A DNA stretch of 16,117 nt from Desulfocapsa sp. (lineage in GTDB: Bacteria > Desulfobacterota > Desulfobulbia > Desulfobulbales > Desulfocapsaceae): assembly GCA_029934815.1 (NCBI GenBank), contig JAOZLM010000021.1, positions 1-16,117 on the forward strand. The letters are read 5' to 3'. The translations under genes were made by a program, and so were the position numbers. A model generated the notes under the pieces. It saw only the letters and a list, made by a program, of their open reading frames with translations. It was not told where the DNA came from and made no database searches. Below, in pieces: positions 1 through 6,769 of the stretch (position 1 is its first letter; each line of letters begins with the position of its first letter).

Positions 1-17
1 ATTATAGTTTATAACAC

Positions 18-1226
18 TCAGGCAGTAACTACGTTTTCCTTGTTGAGAAAGTGGTTACGTCCAATATTGTCAGACAAGTCCGATTCGTTAAGATCGGTGC
101 GTAGCTTATGATCAATACGAGAGTCATTAGCCATTATTTTATGTAAACAATGATCAGGATTCAAAATCATTAGATTACCATTTTTCTCCGCTATTGCACT
201 CATTCCCAGATTCCCCTCAGCTGTATATCCTGAGAGAAGAATTCCGAGTGCACGATCCCCAATATGTTCAGCAACAGAAGTCATTAGAGTATCAATGGCA
301 ATTCCTTCTGAATCGTCTTCTATTCGCCCTATTTGCAAGCTATAAACACCGGAATACGGTGAAAGAGTAACATGTTGCTCACCGGTAAAAACATAACAGC
401 ATCCTCCTTCAACTGTTTCCCCGTGCGTTCCCACTTCCACTTGCATATTGCTAATCGAATCCAGATAGTTAACAAACGAAACCACATTTTCTTTGTAATC
501 AAGTACCATTATAAAAATGGCTCCCCCCATATCAGGAGAGAGTCCGGGAATGATCTTGAGAAGGTTTGCATATCCGCTTGCACCGGTACCTATCACAGTC
601 AGATAATTCATCCGCCTGTGTCGCTGGTCTGTGACAAGGGGGATTTCATCACCACATTTTTTGCATATAATAAAACGAACACCGGCAAGAGCCTTTTCAC
701 CACTATTTCGTGTGCCGCATTCTTCGCAAAACACTACCTGGCCCTGGCTGTTAAGCGATTTAGGTCCCGGACTCTTCATGGGATCGATGCTGTTCACCTT
801 CACACCTGCTGCTGCAATTATTTTTCTTATAACCAGTTTACTATGTGCTGTTCCGTCGATACCTTTAAAAAAACTATTTTTGGAAACAAAATCAATTGCT
901 CCATACTTTAACGCATCAAAACAACGGGAACTCCCCCACTTACTAAGACCGGAAAGCATAATAACAGGTGTTGGAGTGTGAATCATCAGATGCTGAAGGG
1001 TGGTCATACCATCCATAACCGGCATCTCCACATCGAGCAGAATAACATCTGGCGACAGGTTTAATATAAGTGACAGTGCTTCTACACCATTGGTAGCTTC
1101 GCCAACAATTTCAATATCGTCTCTTTGGGACAGTGTTCCACGCAGTACACGGCGTAAGACCCAGGAGTCATCAACTACCAGAAGTTTAATGGGTGGTTTC
1201 ACTGATTCTGTTGTTATTTGAGTCAT
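18..1226 (-). CDS. Response regulator: receiver, zinc ribbon, degenerate CheB-like domain
   Basis: A 402-residue three-part protein, probably a cytoplasmic signalling protein. Residues 13-140 are a CheY-like receiver with acidic pair D19-D20, phospho-acceptor D65 (LLDVEMPVMDG), S92 and K116, so it should be phosphorylated by a histidine kinase. Residues 165-195 form a four-cysteine zinc ribbon (C167, C170, C188, C191). Residues about 208-375 resemble the CheB methylesterase fold: IGTGASGY stands where CheB has GASTGG, and LLSGYTAEG where CheB has LLTGMGxDG. The histidine of the CheB QHM motif is replaced (IFIMVLDYK) and the catalytic aspartate position is glutamate, so methylesterase activity is doubtful. 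No chemotaxis genes lie nearby. The ATG at 1226 has only a weak ribosome site (GGATAGAAAG). A promoter candidate at 1296-1326 suggests a separate transcript from nadD. The receiver call is firm; the CheB relationship is by motif reading. Confidence 0.85.
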   Translation of the reverse strand: MTQITTESVKPPIKLLVVDDSWVLRRVLRGTLSQRDDIEIVGEATNGVEALSLILNLSPDVILLDVEMPVMDGMTTLQHLMIHTPTPVIMLSGLSKWGSSRCFDALKYGAIDFVSKNSFFKGIDGTAHSKLVIRKIIAAAGVKVNSIDPMKSPGPKSLNSQGQVVFCEECGTRNSGEKALAGVRFIICKKCGDEIPLVTDQRHRRMNYLTVIGTGASGYANLLKIIPGLSPDMGGAIFIMVLDYKENVVSFVNYLDSISNMQVEVGTHGETVEGGCCYVFTGEQHVTLSPYSGVYSLQIGRIEDDSEGIAIDTLMTSVAEHIGDRALGILLSGYTAEGNLGMSAIAEKNGNLMILNPDHCLHKIMANDSRIDHKLRTDLNESDLSDNIGRNHFLNKENVVTA

Positions 1227-1295
1227 TACTTTCTATCCATTCAGTATCTCAAATATTAGGAACTCTATATGCCAGCCGATTCCTGACACATTCCT

Positions 1296-1326
1296 AGTAT
1301 AGCATTAGGGTACGTAATAAAGTCAA
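1296..1326 (-). promoter_or_regulatory. Putative sigma70 promoter for the response regulator
   Basis: On the minus strand, TTGACT (1326-1321) is followed after 19 bp by TATACT (1301-1296). The -10 matches consensus at five of six bases; the spacer is 2 bp longer than ideal. Transcription would start near 1289 and leave a leader of about 60 nt before the ATG at 1226. It sits in the 137-bp gap after nadD, which suggests the regulator is not simply the last gene of the obgE-proB-proA-nadD unit. Confidence 0.45.
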
Positions 1327-1363
1327 CCTTTTCCTGTGAAAGAACTCTTTAAAAGGTAAATAC

Positions 1364-2008
1364 TTAGGAGGAATATAATGTGTTTTCAGTTATGTGCCTT
1401 AAAACTACCTGAGGTATCAGGTCTTTCACAGATTTTTCTGCTGCCAGCATTTCTTTTATCCCCGAAGATGAGATATCCGGAAGAATCACGTTTGAATGAT
1501 ATATTGCCTTTCCGCTTATGGGATGCTTCCAGCATTTTTTTGTTTGCTGCTGAAAACCTAACTTTTCGATAAATTTTATCAACTTTTTTGAAGATTTTCC
1601 AGCTCGTGAAAAAACTGCAAAATGACACTCCTGAAGAATGCGTTCATAATTTTTCCAGGAAAGAATATCGAGGAAGGTATCTGCCCCGCTGATAAAATAG
1701 AATTGGACATCTGCAGGTGAATGCAATTTTAAATATTGCAAGGTATCAAGTGTGAAAGATGGGATAGGTAAGAGTTTTTCAATAGTCGAAACAGAAAGTT
1801 TCGGGTGGCTTTTAACTGCACTGTCCAGCATGGCCACACGATCCGTAAAGCTGGCTATTTTTCTGTTTTGTTTGTGTGGCGGGAGTGCAGCGGGAAGCAG
1901 TAGAATTTCATCAAGATCGCAAAGTTTTCCTGCAGCATCTGCCAGAGCTAAATGTCCATTATGGACAGGATCAAATGTTCCACCAAGAATACCGGTTTTT
2001 CTGATCAA
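1364..2008 (-). CDS. nadD: Nicotinate-nucleotide adenylyltransferase
   Basis: NadD transfers the adenylyl group of ATP to nicotinate mononucleotide, forming deamido-NAD in the cytoplasm. The 214-residue length is typical. The nucleotidyltransferase signature GGTFDPVHNGH is at residues 9-19, and ISSSGIK (179-185) matches the second family motif ISSTxIR. The start must be the TTG at 2008: a TAG lies in frame two codons upstream and no ATG or GTG occurs before the signature. That TTG overlaps the proA stop by four bases (TTGA), so translation is probably coupled to proA; a modest GGACAGG lies just upstream. The order obgE-proB-proA-nadD is common in related bacteria, where rsfS often follows; here the next gene is a response regulator instead. 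Confidence 0.95.
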   Translation of the reverse strand: MIRKTGILGGTFDPVHNGHLALADAAGKLCDLDEILLLPAALPPHKQNRKIASFTDRVAMLDSAVKSHPKLSVSTIEKLLPIPSFTLDTLQYLKLHSPADVQFYFISGADTFLDILSWKNYERILQECHFAVFSRAGKSSKKLIKFIEKLGFQQQTKKCWKHPISGKAIYHSNVILPDISSSGIKEMLAAEKSVKDLIPQVVLRHITENTLYSS

Positions 2009-3264
2009 GTTCTAACCTGTCCCTGGCCATACACGATGAATTTTTGGGTGGTCAGTTCTTTTAATCCCATTGGGCCATAGGCATGCAGTTTAGTAGTGGA
2101 AATACCAATTTCTGCACCAAGCCCCAACTCTCCGCCATCATTAAATCGGGTTGAAGCGTTAACCATAACAGCGGAGGCGTCAACTTCTGCAATAAAACGC
2201 TGCGCCTTACTGTAATTCTCAGTAATAATATTTTCTGTGTGCTGCGAGCCATATTCGTCGATATATGTAAATGCAGCATCCATATTATCCACGATCTTTA
2301 CACAAATTTTGAGATCGAGAAACTCACTTCCCCAGTCACTTTCCATTGCCGGAGTGATAGTATCGTCGATTCGACAAGACTCACTGCAACCAAGTATCGT
2401 TACACCTTCATGTATTAGCGCAGCTGCAAGTTTGGGAAGATATTCACTGGCAATATCCTTATGAATAAGAACCCCTTCAAGGGCGTTGCAAACACCTGGT
2501 CGTTGTACCTTGGAATTTAGAATTATTGGCGTTGCCTTTTCAAGATCGGCATCACTATCGACATAGATATGGCATACCCCTTTATAATGTTTCAAAACGG
2601 GGATTCGAGAGGTTTCGGCAACAAATCGAATAAGCCCTTCACCACCACGTGGAATAATCAGATCAAGATATTCTTCCTGCGCCAGCATAATATTTACGGC
2701 TTCACGATCTGTAACCGGAATAACCTGGATTGCATCGCTATCAACACCCTGGCTACTAAGAGCTTCCTGCAAGACAGAGGCAAGGGCCATATTTGAATGA
2801 ATGGCTTCTGAGCCACCTCGCAGCATTATGGCATTCCCTGCTTTTAAACAAAGTGCAGCAGCATCTACTGTAACATTTGGGCGAGACTCATAAATCATAC
2901 CTATGACACCCAGAGGTATACGCATACGGCCAACCATAAGACCGTTGGGACGTTTCACCATATTCTCAATTTCACCAACCGGATCACCAAGGGCTGTGAC
3001 TTCCCTTAGACCATTCATCATGGAATCAATGACTGCATCAGATAATTCAAGCCTATCGAGCATGGCAGGTGAAAGCCCTTTTTCTTTCCCGGCAAGTAAA
3101 TCCTTCTGATTTTCAGATTGAATAAACGCTCGTTTGGCATCGATGCTGGCAGCCATATGCAGCAAAACATCATTTTTGGCATTTGCTGATAAGCTGACAA
3201 GTGTTCTGGCAGCTTTTTTAGCTCCCTTTGCCATATCCTGAATCACTCTTTCCAGATCACTCAT
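2005..3264 (-). CDS. proA: Gamma-glutamyl phosphate reductase
   Basis: ProA reduces gamma-glutamyl phosphate with NADPH to glutamate semialdehyde, the second step of proline synthesis. The 419-residue length equals the usual family length. The catalytic cysteine is C259 in the segment VQRPGVCNALE, and the N-terminal part has the expected ESRPNVTVDAAALCLKAGNA segment of this aldehyde-dehydrogenase-fold family. The ATG at 3264 has a good ribosome site, AGAGGAA, about 5 nt upstream. It lies downstream of proB but 350 bp away, separated by two mobile-type repeats (3296-3448 and 3460-3612). A promoter candidate immediately upstream (3287-3315) may restore its transcription. Its stop overlaps the nadD start. 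Confidence 0.97.
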   Translation of the reverse strand: MSDLERVIQDMAKGAKKAARTLVSLSANAKNDVLLHMAASIDAKRAFIQSENQKDLLAGKEKGLSPAMLDRLELSDAVIDSMMNGLREVTALGDPVGEIENMVKRPNGLMVGRMRIPLGVIGMIYESRPNVTVDAAALCLKAGNAIMLRGGSEAIHSNMALASVLQEALSSQGVDSDAIQVIPVTDREAVNIMLAQEEYLDLIIPRGGEGLIRFVAETSRIPVLKHYKGVCHIYVDSDADLEKATPIILNSKVQRPGVCNALEGVLIHKDIASEYLPKLAAALIHEGVTILGCSESCRIDDTITPAMESDWGSEFLDLKICVKIVDNMDAAFTYIDEYGSQHTENIITENYSKAQRFIAEVDASAVMVNASTRFNDGGELGLGAEIGISTTKLHAYGPMGLKELTTQKFIVYGQGQVRT

Positions 3265-3286
3265 TTGTCATTCCTCTTGTACAAGA

Positions 3287-3315
3287 ATTATACATGATAA
3301 ACTCGTAAAAACCAA
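3287..3315 (-). promoter_or_regulatory. Putative proA promoter, -35 lying inside a repeat element
   Basis: On the minus strand a perfect TATAAT (3292-3287) is preceded, with exactly 17 bp between, by TTGGTT (3315-3310). The -10 lies just outside the end of the family 1 repeat (element edge near 3296); the -35 lies inside it. Transcription would begin near 3280 and give a leader of about 16 nt carrying the AGAGGAA ribosome site of proA. The -35 matches consensus only at its first three bases, so strength is uncertain. In the other full-length copy the corresponding six bases read TAGGTT, so this -35 is specific to this copy. Confidence 0.45.
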
Positions 3316-3448
3316 AATTTGGGATGGCTAAGTAAAAAACTTTATATTCGAGGAACTCAAATTTGATGGAGTGAGATGTACTTAAGTACGTCGCAACGAC
3401 AGCAAATTTGAAGTGACGAAGAAGATGAAGAGTTTTTACGACGCCATC
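3296..3448. repeat. Family 1 long palindromic repeat, copy A
   Basis: A 153-bp element. Its inner 126 bp (3323-3448) is an imperfect inverted repeat running from GATGGCTAAGTAAAAAACTT to the complementary end GTTTTTACGACGCCATC, centred on the perfect palindrome GTACTTAAGTAC. An outer left end, GATAAACTCGTAAAAAC, is a second degenerate version of the same terminal sequence. Copies at 8083-8257 and 10842-10994 share the layout; copies A and C differ at about 13 of 148 aligned bases by eye. No coding capacity and no clear target-site duplication are seen. It lies between proB and proA. Confidence 0.85.
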
Positions 3449-3459
3449 ATATATTACAA

Positions 3460-3612
3460 CCTGATTACCACTAAAGCTCAGCCACCGCCTCAGTCATTCC
3501 GGACTTGATCCGGAATCTCATCGGAACTAGCTGTTTTTACAAGATTCCGGATCAAGTCCGGAATGACGGAATCGTAGAAAACGAACAAAACTGAGGTTCG
3601 ATGGTAATCAAG
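3460..3612. mobile_element. Family 2 MITE, copy 1, with 8-bp target duplication
   Basis: A 153-bp element without coding capacity. Its ends are inverted repeats of about 22 bp (CCTGATTACCACTAAAGCTC on the left; the right end reads CTTGATTACCATCGAACCTC on the opposite strand). Inside, 3493-3518 and 3542-3567 are exact 26-bp reverse complements around the core CCGGACTTGATCCGG. It is flanked by the exact 8-bp direct repeat TATTACAA (3452-3459 and 3613-3620). The right copy covers the last codon and stop of proB, so insertion was at the proB stop codon. The matching copy at 7279-7431 differs at about 13 of 153 positions. Confidence 0.88.
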
Positions 3613-3614
3613 TA

Positions 3615-4790
3615 TTACAATATCACCAAGTTATCCCGGTGAATAATTTCATCATAATCCTTCACACCAAGAATTTTTTCAATATCATCACTATGATGCT
3701 GCTTGATGCGCTGGACATCTGAAGAGTTATAATTTATTAAACCGGTTGCAATGATGTTTTTGTCCCCGTCCAGGCACTGAACAGCATCACCAACTCCAAA
3801 TGTTCCGTGAACTTCAACAATTCCTGATGGTAACAGACTGCAACCACGTTTCATAATGGCAGAACTTGCTCCTTTATCGAGTACAAGTTTGCCTTTAGGT
3901 CGTAAAACGTGTTCAATCCATTGCTTTCTGGGTTTTGTTTTTTCAGCTGATGGCAGAAAGAAGGTGCCTATCATCTCCCCGCTGAAAAGATGCTGTAAAA
4001 TTGAATCTTTTTTACCAGGCCCGATAAAGGATGAACCACTTCCAGTGGCAACAATTTTAGCTGCACGGATTTTTGATTGCATTCCTCCGGTACCAAGGCT
4101 GCTTTTCACATTCCCGGCCATTGCTTCTATTTCTTTTGTCACTTCACGAACAGTATAAACAGGCTTGGCGGCAGGATCTGTTTGTGGGTTTGCAGTATAC
4201 AAACCAACCACATCAGTTAAGCAGATAAACATATCCGCATCTATCAGATTAGCGATCAGGGCAGCCAGAGTATCGTTGTCACCAAAACGTAATTCTTCAA
4301 CTGCTACCGTGTCATTTTCATTGAGGATGGGAATAGTATCAAACCTGAAGAGCGCAAGAAGGGTGTTCCTTACACGCAGGTACCTGTCACGGTTTTGGAG
4401 ATCTCCGTGGGTAAGCAATACCTGGGCAACACGTTGTTCACATTTGTCAAAAGCTTCGACATAAGACTGCATGAGACTTGGCTGACCAATTGCGGCCAGT
4501 GCCTGTTTTTCAACGAGCCCAAGCTTTTCATTATCAGTAATTGTAACTTTTCGTTTACCGGCAGCAACTGCCCCGGAGCTTACGAGAAGTACCTCCCGTC
4601 CACTATTTTTCAAAAAGCTCAAATCCCTTGCAATATTGGATATAACGTTGCTGTCAATACCATGCTCATCGGTAAGCACAGCAGAACCAACTTTCACAAC
4701 AATGCGCTTTGCTTTATCAAAGTAGCTCTGCCGGAGAAACAGTCCTTCTTCGTGACTGATTTCCTGCACATTGTCTATGCGTGTGTTCAT
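3615..4790 (-). CDS. proB: Glutamate 5-kinase
   Basis: ProB phosphorylates L-glutamate with ATP to gamma-glutamyl phosphate, the first and usually proline-inhibited step of proline synthesis. The amino-acid-kinase domain shows VVKVGSAVLT (31-40), the NENDTVAVEELRFGDNDTLAA segment and TGGMQSKI. The C-terminal 90 or so residues (from KPRKQWIEHV, with GVGDAV) are the PUA domain of full-length ProB. At 391 residues it carries an N-terminal extension of roughly 20-25 residues over the usual enzyme, so a later start is possible. The chosen ATG at 4790 is 6 nt after the obgE stop and has only a weak ribosome site, which fits translational coupling. Its stop codon lies inside the target duplication of the MITE at 3460-3612. 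Confidence 0.96.
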   Translation of the reverse strand: MNTRIDNVQEISHEEGLFLRQSYFDKAKRIVVKVGSAVLTDEHGIDSNVISNIARDLSFLKNSGREVLLVSSGAVAAGKRKVTITDNEKLGLVEKQALAAIGQPSLMQSYVEAFDKCEQRVAQVLLTHGDLQNRDRYLRVRNTLLALFRFDTIPILNENDTVAVEELRFGDNDTLAALIANLIDADMFICLTDVVGLYTANPQTDPAAKPVYTVREVTKEIEAMAGNVKSSLGTGGMQSKIRAAKIVATGSGSSFIGPGKKDSILQHLFSGEMIGTFFLPSAEKTKPRKQWIEHVLRPKGKLVLDKGASSAIMKRGCSLLPSGIVEVHGTFGVGDAVQCLDGDKNIIATGLINYNSSDVQRIKQHHSDDIEKILGVKDYDEIIHRDNLVIL

Positions 4791-4796
4791 ATCCGG

Positions 4797-5801
4797 TTAC
4801 TTATCATTTTCTTTATAAGCATCAAGCATATCTTCTATTCTATCTTTCAACTCGTCAATACCATCACCATTTAAGCCAGAAATAACGGCAGAATCCAAGC
4901 CTTTCTCTTTCAGATCTTGTTGCAGAAGGACGAGTTCTTCTTCATCAGCAATATCAGCTTTATTTAAAACGACAAGAGTGGTTCTTTCAACAAGCTCATC
5001 ATTATACGCGGCAAGTTCATTAGCCACCACTTCAAAATCAGCAAGAGCCTGTTCACTTGAAGCATCAAGTACATGCAGTATAATGCGAGTTCTTTCAATA
5101 TGTTTTAAGAAGGTAAATCCAAGTCCAACCCCCTCATGCGCCCCTTCGATAAGGCCGGGGATATCTGCAATTATACAGGAATCTCTGTATTTGAGATGCA
5201 TTACACCAAGCTGAGGCTCCAGTGTTGTAAAAGGATAAGCGGCAACTTTAGGATTAGCAGCAGAAAGCCGGGAAAGCAATGTGGATTTTCCGGCATTGGG
5301 TAAGCCAACCAGCCCGATATCTGCCAGAAGCTTCAACTCAATGAGCAGCCACTTTTCTTCACCTTCTTTACCACTGGTCGCAATACGTGGTGTTCGGTTT
5401 GTACCGGAAGAAAAATGAGGATTGCCCATTCCTCCTTGACCACCCTGTGCAATAATTACCTGTTCTCCATCCTCATTTAAGTCAGCTATGACGTCACCGG
5501 TTTCACTGTCTTTAATAATGGATCCAACGGGAACTGTCATAGTGCAATCTTTGCCTTTACGGCCATGCATATCCTTCCCTTTTCCATGTACTCCACGTTC
5601 AGCCTTAAAATGGGATCTGAACCTGAAATCTATCAGGGACTGCAGGCGAGTGGAACTTTCTATGATGACACTGCCACCACGTCCACCATCACCACCATCA
5701 GGCCCGCCCCTCGGGACAAATTTTTCCCTTCGGAAACTGACACAGCCTTTCCCGCCATCACCAGCTTTAACGTAAAATTTTGCCTGATCTACAAATGCCA
5801 T
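4797..5801 (-). CDS. obgE: Obg-family ribosome-assembly GTPase
   Basis: Obg/CgtA is an essential GTPase that associates with the 50S subunit and acts in ribosome maturation and stress control. The 334 residues show the glycine-rich Obg fold (about 1-160, with KFVPRGGPDGGDGGRGG) followed by the G domain: G1 GLPNAGKST (166-174), G3 DIPG (213-216), G4 NKAD (280-283). The C-terminal extension found in some Gram-positive Obg proteins is absent, as usual in this type. The ATG at 5801 has a GAGG site followed by a run of seven T. It lies 42 bp downstream of a strong terminator that ends the rplU-rpmA transcript, so expression depends on read-through or on a promoter I cannot clearly identify. It is 6 nt from proB. 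Confidence 0.97.
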   Translation of the reverse strand: MAFVDQAKFYVKAGDGGKGCVSFRREKFVPRGGPDGGDGGRGGSVIIESSTRLQSLIDFRFRSHFKAERGVHGKGKDMHGRKGKDCTMTVPVGSIIKDSETGDVIADLNEDGEQVIIAQGGQGGMGNPHFSSGTNRTPRIATSGKEGEEKWLLIELKLLADIGLVGLPNAGKSTLLSRLSAANPKVAAYPFTTLEPQLGVMHLKYRDSCIIADIPGLIEGAHEGVGLGFTFLKHIERTRIILHVLDASSEQALADFEVVANELAAYNDELVERTTLVVLNKADIADEEELVLLQQDLKEKGLDSAVISGLNGDGIDELKDRIEDMLDAYKENDK

Positions 5802-5843
5802 AAAAAAACCTCGTATCCCTATATTACTGCCTTAAAAAAAAGC

Positions 5844-5886
5844 AAAAAAAAAGCTCGACCCGCAAATAATTTGCCGAGGTCGAGCT
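5844..5886 (-). terminator. Intrinsic terminator after rpmA
   Basis: On the minus strand, AGCTCGACC (5886-5878) pairs with GGTCGAGCT (5860-5852), and the intervening bases contain a smaller inner palindrome (GCAAAT-A-ATTTGC). The stem runs straight into a U tract of nine residues ending at 5844. It lies 65 bp beyond the rpmA stop and before obgE, so ribosomal protein genes and the obgE-proBA-nadD group are transcriptionally separable. Confidence 0.9.
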
Positions 5887-5899
5887 GATATCTTTTTGA

Positions 5900-5919
5900 G
5901 ATACCTTAAAAAAGGTATC
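5900..5919. other. Small hairpin between rpmA and its terminator
   Basis: GATACC (5900-5905) and GGTATC (5914-5919) are perfect inverted repeats around an 8-base A/T loop. No U tract follows on either strand, so it does not read as a terminator. It could shield the 3' end of the rplU-rpmA message, but this is only inference. Confidence 0.35.
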
Positions 5920-5951
5920 AAAAGAAAAGACAGAAATCACACAGCCCTTAT

Positions 5952-6209
5952 TCAGGCTGCCGGATAAACACTTACTCTTTTCTTTTTCTGTCCAAAGTCT
6001 TCAAAGGTAACAACACCATCAACTTTAGCAAAAAGGGTAAAATCTCTGCCAGTTCCAACATTAGTGCCAGCATGGATTTTGCTTCCAACCTGACGTACAA
6101 TAATAGTACCGGCTGAAATTGACTCTCCGCCATAACGTTTTACACCACGTCTTTGTCCGTTACTGTCACGTCCGTTTCTTGAGCTACCGCCCGCTTTCTT
6201 ATGTGCCAT
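5952..6209 (-). CDS. rpmA: 50S ribosomal protein L27
   Basis: L27 is a small basic protein whose N terminus reaches the peptidyl transferase centre of the 50S subunit. The 85-residue product has the canonical start MAHKKAGGSSRNGRDSNGQRRGVKRYGG and the HAGTNVGTGRDFTLFA segment. There is no N-terminal pre-sequence of the kind cleaved by Prp in Firmicutes. The ATG at 6209 has a strong ribosome site, AAGGAG, 7-8 nt upstream. It is co-transcribed with rplU, 67 bp upstream, and ends at the terminator at 5844-5886. Confidence 0.98.
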   Translation of the reverse strand: MAHKKAGGSSRNGRDSNGQRRGVKRYGGESISAGTIIVRQVGSKIHAGTNVGTGRDFTLFAKVDGVVTFEDFGQKKKRVSVYPAA

Positions 6210-6276
6210 ATCTTAACTCCTTATCACCGTGTCCAAGAGAACAGAGGTGGAATAGTAATTTAATTTCCCGAATGTA

Positions 6277-6588
6277 TCAGGCGCTGATTTCCTGGATTTT
6301 AAGAGCAGTATACATCTGACGATGTCCTTTTCTTAATCTGTATCCTTTACGACGTTTCTTTTTAAAGATAATTACTTTTTTCGCTTTACCCTGCTCAGCG
6401 ATGGTAGCAATAACCTTTGCATTTTCAACGACGGGTCGACCGACCTGAACATTTTCACCATCTGCCACCATCAACACATCAGTCAGCTCAACAGTGTCAC
6501 CAACGGCACCTTCCAGCTTTTCAACACGAAGTTGATCACCGCTTGTAACCTGATACTGTTTCCCACCTGTTTTTACAATTGCATACAT
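6277..6588 (-). CDS. rplU: 50S ribosomal protein L21
   Basis: L21 binds 23S rRNA in the large subunit. The 103-residue length is standard, starting MYAIVKTGGKQYQV and carrying the family segment KVIIFKKKRRKGYRLRKGHRQ near the C terminus. The ATG at 6588 is preceded by AGAGGA at good spacing. It is the first gene of the rplU-rpmA unit, with a well-formed promoter at 6651-6679 and a leader of about 55 nt. Confidence 0.98.
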   Translation of the reverse strand: MYAIVKTGGKQYQVTSGDQLRVEKLEGAVGDTVELTDVLMVADGENVQVGRPVVENAKVIATIAEQGKAKKVIIFKKKRRKGYRLRKGHRQMYTALKIQEISA

Positions 6589-6650
6589 TCGTACGTCCTC
6601 TTAATATATATGACCTTCAAAATTTTTCCGAATTGACAAAAGAACTGTTC

Positions 6651-6679
6651 TTTAAACCTTTTTTACGGGGGAATGTCAA
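6651..6679 (-). promoter_or_regulatory. Sigma70 promoter for rplU-rpmA
   Basis: On the minus strand a perfect TTGACA (6679-6674) is followed after exactly 17 bp by TTTAAA (6656-6651), which matches four of six -10 positions. Transcription would start near 6643, about 55 nt before the rplU ATG. The terminator of the preceding gene ends about 20 bp upstream of the -35, so the two units are cleanly insulated. Confidence 0.75.
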
Positions 6680-6701
6680 CATGTTTCGAGAGAGCTATAA
6701 C

Positions 6702-6740
6702 AAAAAAAGGCAATCCCAGCAAATAGTCGCTGAAACTGCC
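6702..6740 (-). terminator. Intrinsic terminator after the AP2-domain gene
   Basis: On the minus strand GGCAGTTTCAGC (6740-6729) can pair over its full 12 bases, with three G-U wobbles, to GCTGGGATTGCC (6720-6709) around an 8-base loop. Seven U residues (6708-6702) follow directly. It lies 29 bp past the stop of the AP2-domain gene and just before the rplU promoter. Confidence 0.8.
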
Positions 6741-6769
6741 CAGAACAAACGTGCAGATGGAGCCAGGCT

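Noticed and set aside
1378..1572. A 64-codon plus-strand frame with a perfect ribosome site (TAGGAGGAATATAATG) opposite the 3' end of nadD
   Set aside because: The AGGAGGA is the reverse complement of the last Ser-Ser codons and stop of nadD. The frame lies wholly antisense to a confident gene and its product resembles no family.
3296..3612. Possible CRISPR-like repeat array between proB and proA
   Set aside because: The repeats are two different long palindromic elements, not short repeats with regular unique spacers, and no cas genes are present.
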